This document shows positions 7,314 to 15,995 of a stretch of DNA of 64,000 nt, one piece after another. Positions within the stretch are counted from its first letter, which is position 1. Every line of letters starts with the position of its first letter. Made by a program: the position numbers and the translations under genes. Source of the stretch: Nitrosopumilaceae archaeon (GTDB taxonomy: Archaea > Thermoproteota > Nitrososphaeria > Nitrososphaerales > Nitrosopumilaceae); NCBI GenBank assembly GCA_030041535.1, contig JASHNR010000001.1:1-64000 (forward strand), read 5' to 3'. The notes beneath the pieces were generated by a model. It worked only from the letters and a program-made list of their open reading frames with translations. It searched no databases and was not told the origin of the DNA.

Positions 7314-8240
7314 ATGGTCTTACATAATTATAATGCCAGTAGTTGCATGCGATGTGGAAAAGATTCACTTGTAACAGACAATTCTACTGGAGAAAAATTT
7401 TGCAGTGGTTGCGGTTTTGTTATACAAGATAGTGTTGTAGACCTGGGTTCTGAAACGCGTGCATTTACAAAAGAAGAATATGATGGTAGAGCAAGAACAG
7501 GAATGCCCACATCGCTTGCAGTGCATGACATGGGACTTGCAACCGTGATAGGGCATGGTAGAACAGACGCAATGGGAAAACCGCTTTCTTCCTCAATGAA
7601 ACATACCATGGATCGTCTCAGAACATGGGATAACCGAAGCAAGGCTAGCGAATCCGCAGACAAGAACTTGAGACAGGCCTTTAGCGAACTCAACAGACTG
7701 AGGGACAAGCTTGCTCTCTCTGATGCAGTAATTGAAAAGACCGCATACATTTACAGAAAGGGATTGGAAAGGGGGCTCACAAAGGGTAGATCAATCTCAG
7801 GTCTTATTGCGGCGGCATTATACATGGCATGCCGGGAATCTGGCACTCCTAGGACATTAAACGAGATTGCACGTCAAATTAACATAAAAAGAAAGGACAT
7901 ATCACGATCTTACAGGTTGTTATTGGAAGAGCTTGACATGACAATGCCGGTACTTGATCCAATAAAATGCATGTCACGAATTGCAAGCCAGGCAGGATTA
8001 AGCGAGAAAGTAAAGCGAAGAGCACTTGAGATTTTAAAGGACGCAAACGACATGGAACTTTCCGCCGGAAAGGACCCAATGGGGCTTGCAGCTGCTGCAC
8101 TGTATCTGTCATGTACTATACATGGTGACAATACTACACAGAAAGTAATTGCCATGGCTGCAGGCGTGACAGAGGTTACGATACGAAACAGGTACAAGGG
8201 GCTCAAAGAATCATTGAACGTATTTGTACAAGAGACCTAA
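7314..8240 (+). CDS. tfb: Transcription initiation factor B (TFB)
   Basis: This archaeal TFIIB homologue recruits RNA polymerase to TBP-bound promoters. From ATG 7314 it has 308 residues: zinc ribbon (C11, C14, C30, C33), a B-finger/linker (LAVHDMGLATVIGHGRTDAMGKP) and two cyclin folds (about 95-200 and 205-300) with the conserved KGLERGLTKGRSISGLIAA and the C-terminal helix VTEVTIRNRYK. The frame is open from TTG 7182 with several other ATGs (7209, 7236, 7248, 7296); 7314 was chosen because it gives the usual short leader before the zinc ribbon. A second TFB lies at 55891, so promoter choice may be split between paralogues. Confidence 0.93.
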   Translation: MVLHNYNASSCMRCGKDSLVTDNSTGEKFCSGCGFVIQDSVVDLGSETRAFTKEEYDGRARTGMPTSLAVHDMGLATVIGHGRTDAMGKPLSSSMKHTMDRLRTWDNRSKASESADKNLRQAFSELNRLRDKLALSDAVIEKTAYIYRKGLERGLTKGRSISGLIAAALYMACRESGTPRTLNEIARQINIKRKDISRSYRLLLEELDMTMPVLDPIKCMSRIASQAGLSEKVKRRALEILKDANDMELSAGKDPMGLAAAALYLSCTIHGDNTTQKVIAMAAGVTEVTIRNRYKGLKESLNVFVQET

Positions 8241-8382
8241 AGTCCTTATCTGAGATATCTCCACCTCGCTTTTCATTGCCATCCTGTTTAATTTTCTTCA
8301 TTCTGTCAAGAGCAGTCACAAACTCGCTTATATGATAAAAACAATTATTCATCCTGTCTGTGATGGTTCTAGTTTGTTTCAT
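8203..8382 (-). CDS. Candidate small hypothetical protein convergent with TFB
   Basis: A 59-residue frame from ATG 8382 overlaps the end of TFB by 38 bases on the opposite strand. It is charged and helical (RMNNCFYHISEFVTALDRM, KIKQDGNEKRGGDISDKDF). The composition outside the overlap is protein-like, but no family is recognised and no TATA box is clear. Confidence 0.35.
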   Translation of the reverse strand: MKQTRTITDRMNNCFYHISEFVTALDRMKKIKQDGNEKRGGDISDKDFRSLVQIRSMIL

Positions 8383-8443
8383 CAAGATTTGTGATTTTCG
8401 ATCAAGCTACTTCTTAAGAGATCAAAATGGCATCATGTAACAT

Positions 8444-8791
8444 ATGGCAAAGTTTGCATGTGCCGATTATGGATTTGAGTGCAGATATGAAGTTGAAGGA
8501 GAGGAAAAAGACGTACTTGGAAAGTTCATGACACATTCTTCAGAGGAACATGGCATAGAATATTCGTACGATACACTCAGGCAGTTTCTACTACGAAAGA
8601 CTGATTCTAAAACACTGCAAACTAGATGGCAGATAGACGAGCATGATGCAAAAACGATCATATCAATCCTGGACGTTGCCTCTACCTTCTTACCTCTCTC
8701 GACACTAAGTGATGGTAAAATAGATAATCAAATCGCGCAAAGACTGATTGTAAAATTGTCAGAATCTCTGCCATGCCCAGTCAGTGCGTAA
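8444..8791 (+). CDS. DUF1059 family protein with C-terminal extension
   Basis: The 115-residue protein starts MAKFACADYGFECRYEVEG. The CxDxGFxC block followed by ...VLGKFMTHSSEEHGI is the signature of DUF1059, small proteins of unknown function with conserved Cys and His suited to a metal site. Typical members have about 60 residues; here residues 60-115 add a helical extension (WQIDEHDAKTIISIL...). It is transcribed alone. Function unknown. Confidence 0.75.
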   Translation: MAKFACADYGFECRYEVEGEEKDVLGKFMTHSSEEHGIEYSYDTLRQFLLRKTDSKTLQTRWQIDEHDAKTIISILDVASTFLPLSTLSDGKIDNQIAQRLIVKLSESLPCPVSA

Positions 8792-8806
8792 AAAACAAAA
8801 ATTGCG

Positions 8807-9397
8807 TTATCTAGATTTGATTTCCTTGATTGCCGAATTTAGAATGTCTATCTGCTTGGCAGTTCTTTTTTTCTCAGATTCAATTTGGCCAAGATCTACT
8901 GTGAATGAGAGTATCTTGTCAGTGTACTCATATTTTGGAATGATGCCGAACTGATTCATAGTACTAGCTAAAAGCTTTGCCATGTAAAGTGACCACTTGC
9001 TTCCAAGATCGTGTAGCACTATGAATTTGTGTATGGCGTCTTCTGCTTCATAAGAATATGGAAAGCCTGTCATCCGGAGCCATTCGTCTACTGTCTTCAA
9101 TGTATTTAGTACATCAAATTGATTTGTAAATCGTAGTACTGTATCCTTGTTCCTGGTTTGTGCCATATTTGCTGCAATAGAGTCAATCTCATCATGCGTG
9201 AACTTTTCAAGTAGTTTGGAAAGCAACGCTTTTCTGATTGGAATGAATTCTGCATTGTGAAGGCTCCAATTGGAATAATTTTCTAGTACATGATTTATCA
9301 AATTGTTAACGGAAATGCTATCTCTTTTTGAGACAACCCTTAACCTATTGAGTACTTCATTAGATAGAGATATGCTAAATTTTTGTTTGTTCTTCAA
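8807..9397 (-). CDS. Ribbon-helix-helix-type protein with C-terminal helical domain
   Basis: In this 196-residue protein, residues 1-45 (KFSISLSNEVLNRLRVVSKR, SVNNLINHVLENY) match an Arc/CopG ribbon-helix-helix DNA-binding unit: a beta strand followed by two helices. Residues 46-196 form an all-helical domain with conserved-looking segments TRNKDTVLRF, WLRMTGFPYSYE and HDLGSKWSLYMAKLL that resemble a domain shared by thaumarchaeal paralogues of unknown role. A dimeric transcription regulator is likely. It is divergent from the membrane-anchored gene at 9543. Confidence 0.65.
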   Translation of the reverse strand: MKNKQKFSISLSNEVLNRLRVVSKRDSISVNNLINHVLENYSNWSLHNAEFIPIRKALLSKLLEKFTHDEIDSIAANMAQTRNKDTVLRFTNQFDVLNTLKTVDEWLRMTGFPYSYEAEDAIHKFIVLHDLGSKWSLYMAKLLASTMNQFGIIPKYEYTDKILSFTVDLGQIESEKKRTAKQIDILNSAIKEIKSR

Positions 9398-9542
9398 TGT
9401 GTTCTGGACAATATGTAGATTAATAAATAAAATGGAAATCTACTGCATTATTTGTAACCATTTTGGAATTGATCTGCTTACAAGCGGTTCTCAAAAAGAT
9501 CTATTTTTATCAAGAAATTTATGGATACTTGTATGATTTAGT

Positions 9543-10202
9543 ATGGTCTTGAAAAGATCTCTGATAACACTTGCAGTTGTAATAGTGATTGCACTATCTG
9601 CATTGTTTCTTGGCATATCTTATTCGGCAAAAAGCCTAGAGTTTGCTGGAGGTGGGATAGGCCAGGTCAATACATCTGGGATGGATATTACTTTGGCTGT
9701 GTGTAACCCATCATTTATGCCTGTAATTATTGAGAGTGTAGAATCTGACATGCGTGGTACTTCAGGTGATTATGGCTCACTTGAGATTACGGGAACCGTG
9801 GTTCCATCACTTTCTGAAGAACAACTACAAGGAACACTAGGTTTTACCGATTCAAATACTATGAAGACATTTGTCAATTGGGTCTTGAACAACGAATCTA
9901 ATACAGATTTTAATTCAACGCTTCTCATCAAAACCAAGGTTTTGGGCTTGATTCCATACTCATACGAAAAAAATTATGACTTTGCAACGTTTTCAAATCT
10001 TATCTTTGGAAAAGGTCAATGGGATTGTCAGTCAAAGCAAAGCTACGTAGATGACAATATTAGACAACAATTGGCACTTGTACAAGCACGCATGTCTGCA
10101 GCAGGGCTTCTTTATTCTGGTGACATTGTCAGCGGAAATAATACAACAGAATCTACAAATGAAGCAAACTTGACTGGAAATAATTCATTGTCAGGCCCTT
10201 GA
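9543..10202 (+). CDS. Membrane-anchored LEA14-like protein
   Basis: The 219-residue protein has an N-terminal membrane anchor (LITLAVVIVIALSALFLGISY), then an extracytoplasmic beta domain. The pattern MDITLAVCNPSFMPVIIESVESDM followed by a second strand block resembles the late-embryogenesis-abundant type 2 fold (water stress domain), where a conserved asparagine-proline precedes paired strands. The C-terminal tail is rich in Asn/Thr/Ser with several N-glycosylation sequons (NNTT, NNES, NNSL). Desiccation or envelope stress protection is the general family idea, not shown here. Confidence 0.6.
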   Translation: MVLKRSLITLAVVIVIALSALFLGISYSAKSLEFAGGGIGQVNTSGMDITLAVCNPSFMPVIIESVESDMRGTSGDYGSLEITGTVVPSLSEEQLQGTLGFTDSNTMKTFVNWVLNNESNTDFNSTLLIKTKVLGLIPYSYEKNYDFATFSNLIFGKGQWDCQSKQSYVDDNIRQQLALVQARMSAAGLLYSGDIVSGNNTTESTNEANLTGNNSLSGP

Positions 10203-10216
10203 GACATTTTTTAGAA

Positions 10217-10453
10217 TTAATCTATTTTTATTTTGTATTTACTGGCAAACTCTATGATCTCTGATTGATCAAAGAAGCCAACTATGTACGGAATGAATCT
10301 TTTTTTTATTATTTCGGGATTTGATTCGCCCAGAATTACTCTGTCTCTGTAATCTATTGGATTCATCTCTCTTTTGTATATTTTGCAAAGCTCGTGTAGC
10401 TGATTTAGGGTAAATTTGTCAAGAAGAGATTTGTTAACTTCATGCTTCTTCAT
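10217..10453 (-). CDS. Hypothetical helical protein
   Basis: This is a 78-residue protein from ATG 10453 (an in-frame TTG lies two codons upstream). It is charged and helical (LLDKFTLNQLHELCKIY, FFDQSEIIEFASKYKI) with the LxxLC pattern of SAP-like or other small helical modules, but no firm match. It has no signal or membrane segment. It converges with the LEA-like gene. Confidence 0.55.
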   Translation of the reverse strand: MKKHEVNKSLLDKFTLNQLHELCKIYKREMNPIDYRDRVILGESNPEIIKKRFIPYIVGFFDQSEIIEFASKYKIKID

Positions 10454-10715
10454 GAACAAACCACGACTTGCTTATTTATGATGTTTATTGATGTGTGCAT
10501 GTTTAGATGTACTACTCTAGTCTTCTTCATCTTCGACTACATAGTTATTGGAATACAAAACAAATGATTTTCTATAAAGACTCTGCCTTTTGTTATAAAA
10601 TACAAAGCCCATGCATAATATGCGTCATCAAGTGTATTGGGTATTTCGCTAGTTTGAGAGAGAAAAACTTGGGGAAATAGAATTATGGGTGAGAAAAAAG
10701 ATGATTAGGTAAGAT

Positions 10716-10880
10716 CTAAAACTCGATCTTTTCCTTTTCCGTCAACAAAAACTTTTTTGATTTTCTTGTTCCCTTGAGATCAAACCAGCTTATCTTCAAA
10801 GTCACTTTCTTTCCCTTTACTTCGTCAATTACTATCTTGTCGGCCATTTTGACAAGTTCACTAATTGTTTGATTTGTCAT
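10716..10880 (-). CDS. Small basic hypothetical protein
   Basis: A 54-residue protein starts MTNQTISELVKMADKIVID and ends EKEKIEF before TAG at 10716. It carries a Lys-rich strand-turn-strand (VKGKKVTLKISWFDLKGTRK). The gene lies in the minus direction with a plausible helix-plus-beta layout. It has no cysteines and no membrane span. No family is recognised. Confidence 0.5.
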   Translation of the reverse strand: MTNQTISELVKMADKIVIDEVKGKKVTLKISWFDLKGTRKSKKFLLTEKEKIEF

Positions 10881-10949
10881 TCCGTCTTGTTGAAATATTT
10901 TTCCAATTTATTTCTTGGGAATAATTTTTTGATACTTTGAATTAAATAA

Positions 10950-11098
10950 AATTCAACGAAGTTGTATGTTGTTATATGTCAATGATCGTTGAATTGTTGA
11001 TAAATGTGCAGCAAAGATAGAGTTTTTACATTTATACATGATAAAATTAATAATGTTATGTAGTGAAAGCCTAATTTGTAGAGGTTTTTGCAAATTAG
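10950..11098. other. Two long intergenic dyads upstream of the J-domain gene
   Basis: The first dyad is AATTCAACGA at 10950-10959 pairing with TCGTTGAATT at 10986-10995 (10 bp, 26-base loop). The second is CTAATTTG at 11071-11078 pairing with CAAATTAG at 11091-11098 (8 bp, 12-base loop), 30 bases before the gene start at 11129. They could be operators, a terminator for the small upstream minus gene's antisense, or a structured RNA. No gene is seen in this stretch. Confidence 0.4.
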
Positions 11099-11128
11099 AG
11101 TTGATGAGTTCTTGAAAGGCGATATGAG

Positions 11129-11866
11129 TTGAATGTTTCAAAATGCTATGAAATTTTGGGTGTGGAACCAGGCTCGTCACTAAAAGAAATAAAAAGTGCA
11201 TATAGAAAATTGGCGCTCAAGTACCATCCTGATAAAAATTTACCAGAAAAAGACGACGAGCAATTCAAACTAATCGTAGTTGCATATCAAATCTTGCAAA
11301 ATCACCACAAATCTGTGGTAACATCACACAAAAAATTTGCTGATCTGTACCCTGAAGACGCTGTTTCTTGGTACGACCAAGCTGAAGCACTTTTTGCTAA
11401 ACACAAGTATGATGAGGCAATTGTATGCTATGACAAGGCTACTGAGAAGTTGCCAAGATACGTAAATGCATGGCTCAAGAAGGCTGACTGTTTTTCTAAT
11501 TTGAAAAGATACGAGGAGGCACTGGCATGCTATGATAAAGTACTGGAAATTGATTCAAAATCATCTAGTGCGTGGAACCTACATGGTGTGTGCCTTTCTG
11601 ACTTGGGAAGATACGATGAAGCATTGAAGTCTTTTGGAAAGGCAATAACGCTCAATCCAAAACATGCGGCAGTCTGGAATCTAAATGGTGTCTGTCTCTA
11701 TAATTTGAAAAGATATGATAAAGCACTAGAATCATTTGATAAAGCAACAAGTCTTGATCTAGGATTTGCAAATGCTTGGTATAACAAGGGGAGCATCCTG
11801 CTAAAACTAGGAAGAAAAAATGAGGGTGACAAGTGCATCAAACAGGCGAAAAAATTGCGGCAATAA
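11129..11866 (+). CDS. J-domain protein with TPR repeats
   Basis: This is a 245-residue protein. Residues 1-60 are a J domain with [20 protein letters not shown] and the HPD signature (33-35) that stimulates the ATPase of DnaK-type chaperones. Residues 75-240 hold at least four tetratricopeptide repeats ([48 protein letters not shown]). The fusion suggests a co-chaperone that binds client peptides through TPRs. The start is TTG 11129; an ATG five bases upstream is out of frame and stops at once. A dyad lies 30 bases upstream. Confidence 0.88.
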   Translation: MNVSKCYEILGVEPGSSLKEIKSAYRKLALKYHPDKNLPEKDDEQFKLIVVAYQILQNHHKSVVTSHKKFADLYPEDAVSWYDQAEALFAKHKYDEAIVCYDKATEKLPRYVNAWLKKADCFSNLKRYEEALACYDKVLEIDSKSSSAWNLHGVCLSDLGRYDEALKSFGKAITLNPKHAAVWNLNGVCLYNLKRYDKALESFDKATSLDLGFANAWYNKGSILLKLGRKNEGDKCIKQAKKLRQ

Positions 11867-11900
11867 GACCTCTTATTATGGATAACTCTGTAGTAATACT

Positions 11901-12077
11901 ATGGCAAAAGGAATGAACTACAAGAAATTTCGAGAATCAAATGCAGAGTATTACATATCAAAGGAAGGAAGACTAAGCCGTGCCGAAGTAATTAAAAAAC
12001 TAGAGTCATTTATTGTACAACATTTAGGGGAAGGCCAGGATTTTTTTGACACGTACGAGATACGTGAAGAGCGATAA
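11901..12077 (+). CDS. Small hypothetical helical protein
   Basis: A 58-residue protein starts MAKGMNYKKFRESNAEYY and ends EIREER before TAA. It is charged and wholly helical, with a turn around HLGEGQDFFDTYE. It has no cysteine and no membrane span. It follows the J-domain/TPR gene in the same direction (34 bases apart) and could be co-transcribed. It converges with the SNF2 helicase gene, whose stop is two bases further on. Confidence 0.55.
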   Translation: MAKGMNYKKFRESNAEYYISKEGRLSRAEVIKKLESFIVQHLGEGQDFFDTYEIREER

Positions 12078-12079
12078 AT

Positions 12080-14461
12080 CTAGCGCTTGGTTGAGAGCTT
12101 GTCATGAATTTGGGCCAAGATTAATTCTGCTTTGTCCTTGTCTTCAAACGGCTCTTCTTTTTCATCCATGATGGCGTCTATCTCATAACTCTTGTCAACT
12201 AGTACATTTGCCACGTGATCGTCTAATGTTCCATTGCCCATCAAATAATATGCAAATACTGTATTCTTCTGGCCTATTCTATGTAGCCTATCTTCAGCTT
12301 GTCTGTGAATGGCAGGACTCCAATCAAGTTCTGCAAATATTATATATCTTGCCCTGCTCAGGTTGATTCCAACATTGCCAGCCCTGAGTCCTGCAATCAT
12401 CAGCTTTGTTTCACCGTTCTGGAATCTGTCGATGTTACTTTGTCGCTCTTTGTCCGTCTGACCTCCTATGATGGAAGATGGAGAATATTCATGAAGGCTT
12501 TTGTGCAACAGTCCATGAATTGCCTTGTGGTGGCAAAATACTACAACACTTTCTTCTATCTCCATGATGTTTTTGACAAACTCTATGACATGAGGCACTT
12601 TTGCAGCTCCTGCTGCCTGCCTTTCACTCTGGATGGCTCTTTTGTATGATGAAAACTTGTCAAAGGCAGAGATCGCAGTTTTCTGTTCTTCTTCTAATCT
12701 CTTCCATATTTTGTCAAGTTCTGCATGATAATAATTGATATCTGACTCGATGAGTTCTTTGTATCTTACTTTTTCTTTCAACTCTTTTAGTACATCTGAC
12801 TTTTTGCGCCTTAACATTACGTGCTTTCTTAGCTCTTCGCCCAAACTGGCACGTTTATTTTCAAGGACTATTGCTTTGCCCTTTTCGTTTACATAACAGA
12901 AATATTCACAAAATTCATCAAAACTTCCAAGTAGTCCGGGTCTGAGTATGTCTACTATGGGCCAAATCTCTGATCCTCTGTTATAAATCGGAGTGCCAGA
13001 CAGTCCTATTCTATATTTTACAGATTCTAGCGCAGAAAGTTTCTTTACTGCAGAATATTTCTTGGTTGATTTTGAACGAAGATGTTGTACCTCATCGCAT
13101 ACAAGTGTCTTTATGTTCAGTTTTGAAAGATCATCTAGTCTTTTGTATAGCAGGTCATAATTTATGATGTAAATGTCATATTTGCCTATTTCCTGTGACT
13201 TGCCCGTTCGAATTAAAACTGACGTCGGATACTCGCCTTCAACTATTCTTCCATTTCTGCTTCTTCTTTTAAGAAACTTTTGAATTTCTCTTTGCCAATT
13301 GCTCAGGGTTACAAGAGGCGCAACGATTAGAGCTGGAAATGTTTGTCTTTCTGTTGCAAGATATGATAGGGTCTGGACAGTATTGTGAGTAATGATGCCA
13401 TTGGCAATATAGTTATGAGTTTCAGGTACCGATAGATCATACACATATCCCTGAAATTGCTTTTTTTCTATTGACTTGATCGAACACCAATTAATCGATT
13501 CTAGTGATATCTCTTGCAATTGCTCAGAAAGTTCATGCTCATGAAGCGTCTCTAACTTGTCTGAAACACAAAGTGCTAGTTGTTTACTCATGCCTTGCGT
13601 ATGCTTATACGGCATGTACGGGTTCAGAGAACGCAATGATATTCCAGTCTCTGCAATTTGCCATGCCATTAATTCAGCCACCTCTGGTGATTGCAAATTT
13701 TTTCCTACATGCAAAGTTTTTGAAGGAACCGCTACCTTGTCGTCCATACTTAGTTTTCCAGCCATTCTCCAACCGTCGGGAGTAAGAAACATGTGGCGCT
13801 GGGTACATTCTACTACTGAGCCATCAGAAAGAGTAATCTTTGCAATCTCTTCGTCAATCTTCTGTCTGAAAACTCTGTTTACTTGTTTGATAACTAACTG
13901 TTTTCCATCAAATGTCTGTATGTGAATAGGAGTTTTTAATTTGCCCCATTCTTCATCATTGTTTTTTTCGGTTATTGTGGATTGTTTCCAAATGTCTTTT
14001 ATTACAACATGTCCATTTATGGTGCTAATTTGAGAATCAGCTTTCAAACACTTGCCCAATCCCATTTCATCAGCTAAAAGAGCATTGCCAGAAGATTTTA
14101 AAAGAAAATCTAGACCCTCTCTTTGAAAATTAAGTAGTGTACCCCTGAACTGTTGACCTGGATTTGCTTTTCGCAGTTTTTCTATTCTAGTCCACTTCTT
14201 TTTTGATACTTTCATATGCTTTGTCTTTCTCTGCCAAATGTTTCTAGATTTTATTTCAAGGGGATAAGTTTCCATTATCCATTTGATTTTCTGAACATTG
14301 TGTTCTGTATCAGGTACTATTGCTTCTTCGGGACCATCTCCATACCACGCGTGGGGAATAACTCGAGCAACCATGCTAACAGCTCTAGTGCCGGTCAGCT
14401 TCCAAGTCCAGTTTTTTGAATATGTATCCAAGACATATTCTAAGGTTCCAAATTCTTTCAT
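12080..14461 (-). CDS. SNF2-family DNA-dependent ATPase interrupted by an intein
   Basis: This 793-residue precursor gives a mature protein of about 570 residues after removal of the intein at residues 138-360. Helicase motifs appear in order: Q-like TLLNFQREGLDFLL, motif I DEMGLGK (131-137) continued after the intein by TVQTL, Ia IVAPLVTLSNWQ, motif II DEVQH (in place of DEAH), motif III LSGTP, motif V GNVGINLSRA and motif VI DRLHRIGQ. The overall layout resembles SMARCAL1/HARP-type and bacterial HepA-type translocases, which remodel DNA-protein or branched DNA structures. The N-terminal 100 residues are an extra unrecognised domain. The gene is single, with an AT-rich 200-base region upstream. 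Confidence 0.9.
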   Translation of the reverse strand: MKEFGTLEYVLDTYSKNWTWKLTGTRAVSMVARVIPHAWYGDGPEEAIVPDTEHNVQKIKWIMETYPLEIKSRNIWQRKTKHMKVSKKKWTRIEKLRKANPGQQFRGTLLNFQREGLDFLLKSSGNALLADEMGLGKCLKADSQISTINGHVVIKDIWKQSTITEKNNDEEWGKLKTPIHIQTFDGKQLVIKQVNRVFRQKIDEEIAKITLSDGSVVECTQRHMFLTPDGWRMAGKLSMDDKVAVPSKTLHVGKNLQSPEVAELMAWQIAETGISLRSLNPYMPYKHTQGMSKQLALCVSDKLETLHEHELSEQLQEISLESINWCSIKSIEKKQFQGYVYDLSVPETHNYIANGIITHNTVQTLSYLATERQTFPALIVAPLVTLSNWQREIQKFLKRRSRNGRIVEGEYPTSVLIRTGKSQEIGKYDIYIINYDLLYKRLDDLSKLNIKTLVCDEVQHLRSKSTKKYSAVKKLSALESVKYRIGLSGTPIYNRGSEIWPIVDILRPGLLGSFDEFCEYFCYVNEKGKAIVLENKRASLGEELRKHVMLRRKKSDVLKELKEKVRYKELIESDINYYHAELDKIWKRLEEEQKTAISAFDKFSSYKRAIQSERQAAGAAKVPHVIEFVKNIMEIEESVVVFCHHKAIHGLLHKSLHEYSPSSIIGGQTDKERQSNIDRFQNGETKLMIAGLRAGNVGINLSRARYIIFAELDWSPAIHRQAEDRLHRIGQKNTVFAYYLMGNGTLDDHVANVLVDKSYEIDAIMDEKEEPFEDKDKAELILAQIHDKLSTKR
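13382..14050 (-). other. Intein in the SNF2 P-loop
   Basis: This is a 223-residue intein inserted between the invariant Lys and Thr of the Walker A motif (GLGK/T). Splicing features are visible: Cys1 with block A (CLKADSQISTINGHVVIKDI), block B with TxxH (VVECTQRHMFL), block F (VYDLSVPETHNYI) and block G with penultimate His and terminal Asn (GIITHN), followed by Thr as first C-extein residue. About 90 residues between blocks B and F contain no intact LAGLIDADG motif; MAWQIAETG may be a remnant. It is probably a splicing-competent intein with a lost or eroded homing endonuclease. Confidence 0.88.
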
Positions 14462-14669
14462 GATAGGTAATTCTCCGAGAGTTGGTGAATTCGATTTATG
14501 AACCTTTGATTTTCTATATAAAATAGAGATTATTCTAGATTTGTAGTTGATTTAAATCAATTTTAATAGAAATGATCTATTTTAACATAATAACTAACAA
14601 AGAAGTCAAATATTTGATAAAAATATCTACCGGAAAAAACCATTGAGAACACCTTATCTTGTCTGTGTG

Positions 14670-15179
14670 TTACTCTTTGGAACCTGAACTTTTCTGTGTG
14701 ATCTTTATTTTTTCATTGCCGCTATCATATCTTAACAATAATGAATAGCGACCCCATTCCACAATCCATGAAAATGTTTGCTCTGCATCGACATCAGGCA
14801 TATTCTCTTTAAGAAATCCTATTAGATCATCTTTTGTTATTTCTCCACCATGATTGCTTTTGATAAAATCTATGATGCCTTTGAATTCTCCCAAACTTGC
14901 CAATGTCTTGTTGAGCATTCTTTTTCTACCGCTTGCATTATTTGAGAGTAGCATTTTTCCATCGTCAGTTAGAATCAGATCACCTTTATCTACTTGAAGC
15001 AGACGCAAAAGCTTTGCAGCATCCACTGCAGGAAGTATGTCATCAAGCTCCAGTCTAAGCTCTTCTGCAACTTTGGCCAAATCCACCTTGCCCTTAAAGT
15101 CTTGTAGAATCTCCAAGAGCCCAATCATCCTTCCAACTTGAACACGCGGAATTGTCAACCTATTTTCTCCATAAACCAA
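14670..15179 (-). CDS. AAA-associated (AAA_assoc_C-type) accessory protein of the ABC importer
   Basis: The 169-residue soluble protein has two winged-helix-like halves (VGRMIGLLEILQDFKGKVDLAKVAEEL and DDILPAVDAAKLLRLLQV...LTDDGKMLL). This is the domain often found fused to the C terminus of nitrate/sulfonate-type ABC ATPases. Here it is a separate gene 33 bases downstream of the ATPase gene. The likely role is regulation of transporter activity or assembly. The second half (GIIDFIKSNHGGEITKDDLIGFL) is helical. Confidence 0.75.
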   Translation of the reverse strand: MVYGENRLTIPRVQVGRMIGLLEILQDFKGKVDLAKVAEELRLELDDILPAVDAAKLLRLLQVDKGDLILTDDGKMLLSNNASGRKRMLNKTLASLGEFKGIIDFIKSNHGGEITKDDLIGFLKENMPDVDAEQTFSWIVEWGRYSLLLRYDSGNEKIKITQKSSGSKE

Positions 15180-15212
15180 ATTCCGATTTTATTGCTGCCA
15201 AATAAATCTTCA

Positions 15213-15986
15213 TCATACTATAAATCCTGTTATCTCATCTACAAGCTTGTATAGCTCAGGGCTTCGCGTATCTCTTGGTCTGGGTAGGTCGATGTGGAAT
15301 TCTTTGGCTATGGTGCCTGGTCTAGATGTCAAAACAATAATCCTATCTGCCATGTATACAGCTTCTTCTACATTATGTGTTACCATTACTACTGCTTCTG
15401 GGGGCAAGGTTGGGTCTGCCCATAGATGTAATACCTCTTCTCTTAGGTGTGTCGAAGTCAAAGGATCTAATGCTGAGAACGGTTCATCCATCAAAAGGAT
15501 TTCAGGCTCTGAAACCATGGCTCTTGCAAGTCCGACACGTTGTTTCATCCCTCCTGACAGTTCTCTTGGATAAGCTTCTTCATATCCTTCAAGTCCAATT
15601 ACTTTGATTACATCCAAGACTCGCTTTCTTTTTTCTTCCTTAGAAAATGGCTTTCCTTCTAGTCCAAGTTCAACATTTCCGATAACATTCAACCATGGAA
15701 ATAATGCAAACGTTTGAAAAACCATTGACATTGCCTCACAAATTCCGCCAATCTTCTTATCATGATAATACACATCACCGTCTTCTGGCTTGGTAAGACC
15801 TATCATTATTCTCAAGAGTGTTGATTTCCCACATCCTGATGGTCCTACTATGCTGACAAACTCATGTTGTCGTACAGTGAAATTAATATGTTCTAAAACA
15901 ACCTGTGGTCTCTGAGTCAATGGGCCGTATGCCTTGGTAACATTACGAAGTTCAACTAGTTTTGGCATCTCAATTTGTGTTGTCAA
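15213..15986 (-). CDS. ABC transporter ATPase, nitrate/sulfonate/taurine type
   Basis: The 257-residue ATPase powers solute import at the inner face of the membrane. Walker A GPSGCGKST (about 48-56), Q-loop VFQTFALFPW, signature LSGGMKQR, Walker B ILLMDEPFSALD and H-loop VMVTHNVEEA are all present. The best family fit is SsuB/TauB/NrtD. It is the second gene of an operon: permease, ATPase, AAA-associated protein. No substrate-binding protein gene is adjacent, so the substrate cannot be told. Confidence 0.92.
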   Translation of the reverse strand: MTTQIEMPKLVELRNVTKAYGPLTQRPQVVLEHINFTVRQHEFVSIVGPSGCGKSTLLRIMIGLTKPEDGDVYYHDKKIGGICEAMSMVFQTFALFPWLNVIGNVELGLEGKPFSKEEKRKRVLDVIKVIGLEGYEEAYPRELSGGMKQRVGLARAMVSEPEILLMDEPFSALDPLTSTHLREEVLHLWADPTLPPEAVVMVTHNVEEAVYMADRIIVLTSRPGTIAKEFHIDLPRPRDTRSPELYKLVDEITGFIV

Positions 15987-15995
15987 TTAATCTCA

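Noticed and set aside
10500..10700. Possible minus-strand coding piece near a DDAYYAWALYFITKG segment
   Set aside because: The frame is open but has no start codon in a sensible place and is only about 55 codons long, so nothing firm can be said.
10953..11201. 82-residue minus-strand frame
   Set aside because: It overlaps the start of the clear J-domain gene and crosses intergenic dyads; composition is that of AT-rich non-coding DNA.
12299..14501. Several plus-strand frames inside the SNF2 gene
   Set aside because: All are antisense shadows of the helicase and its intein with no domain signature.
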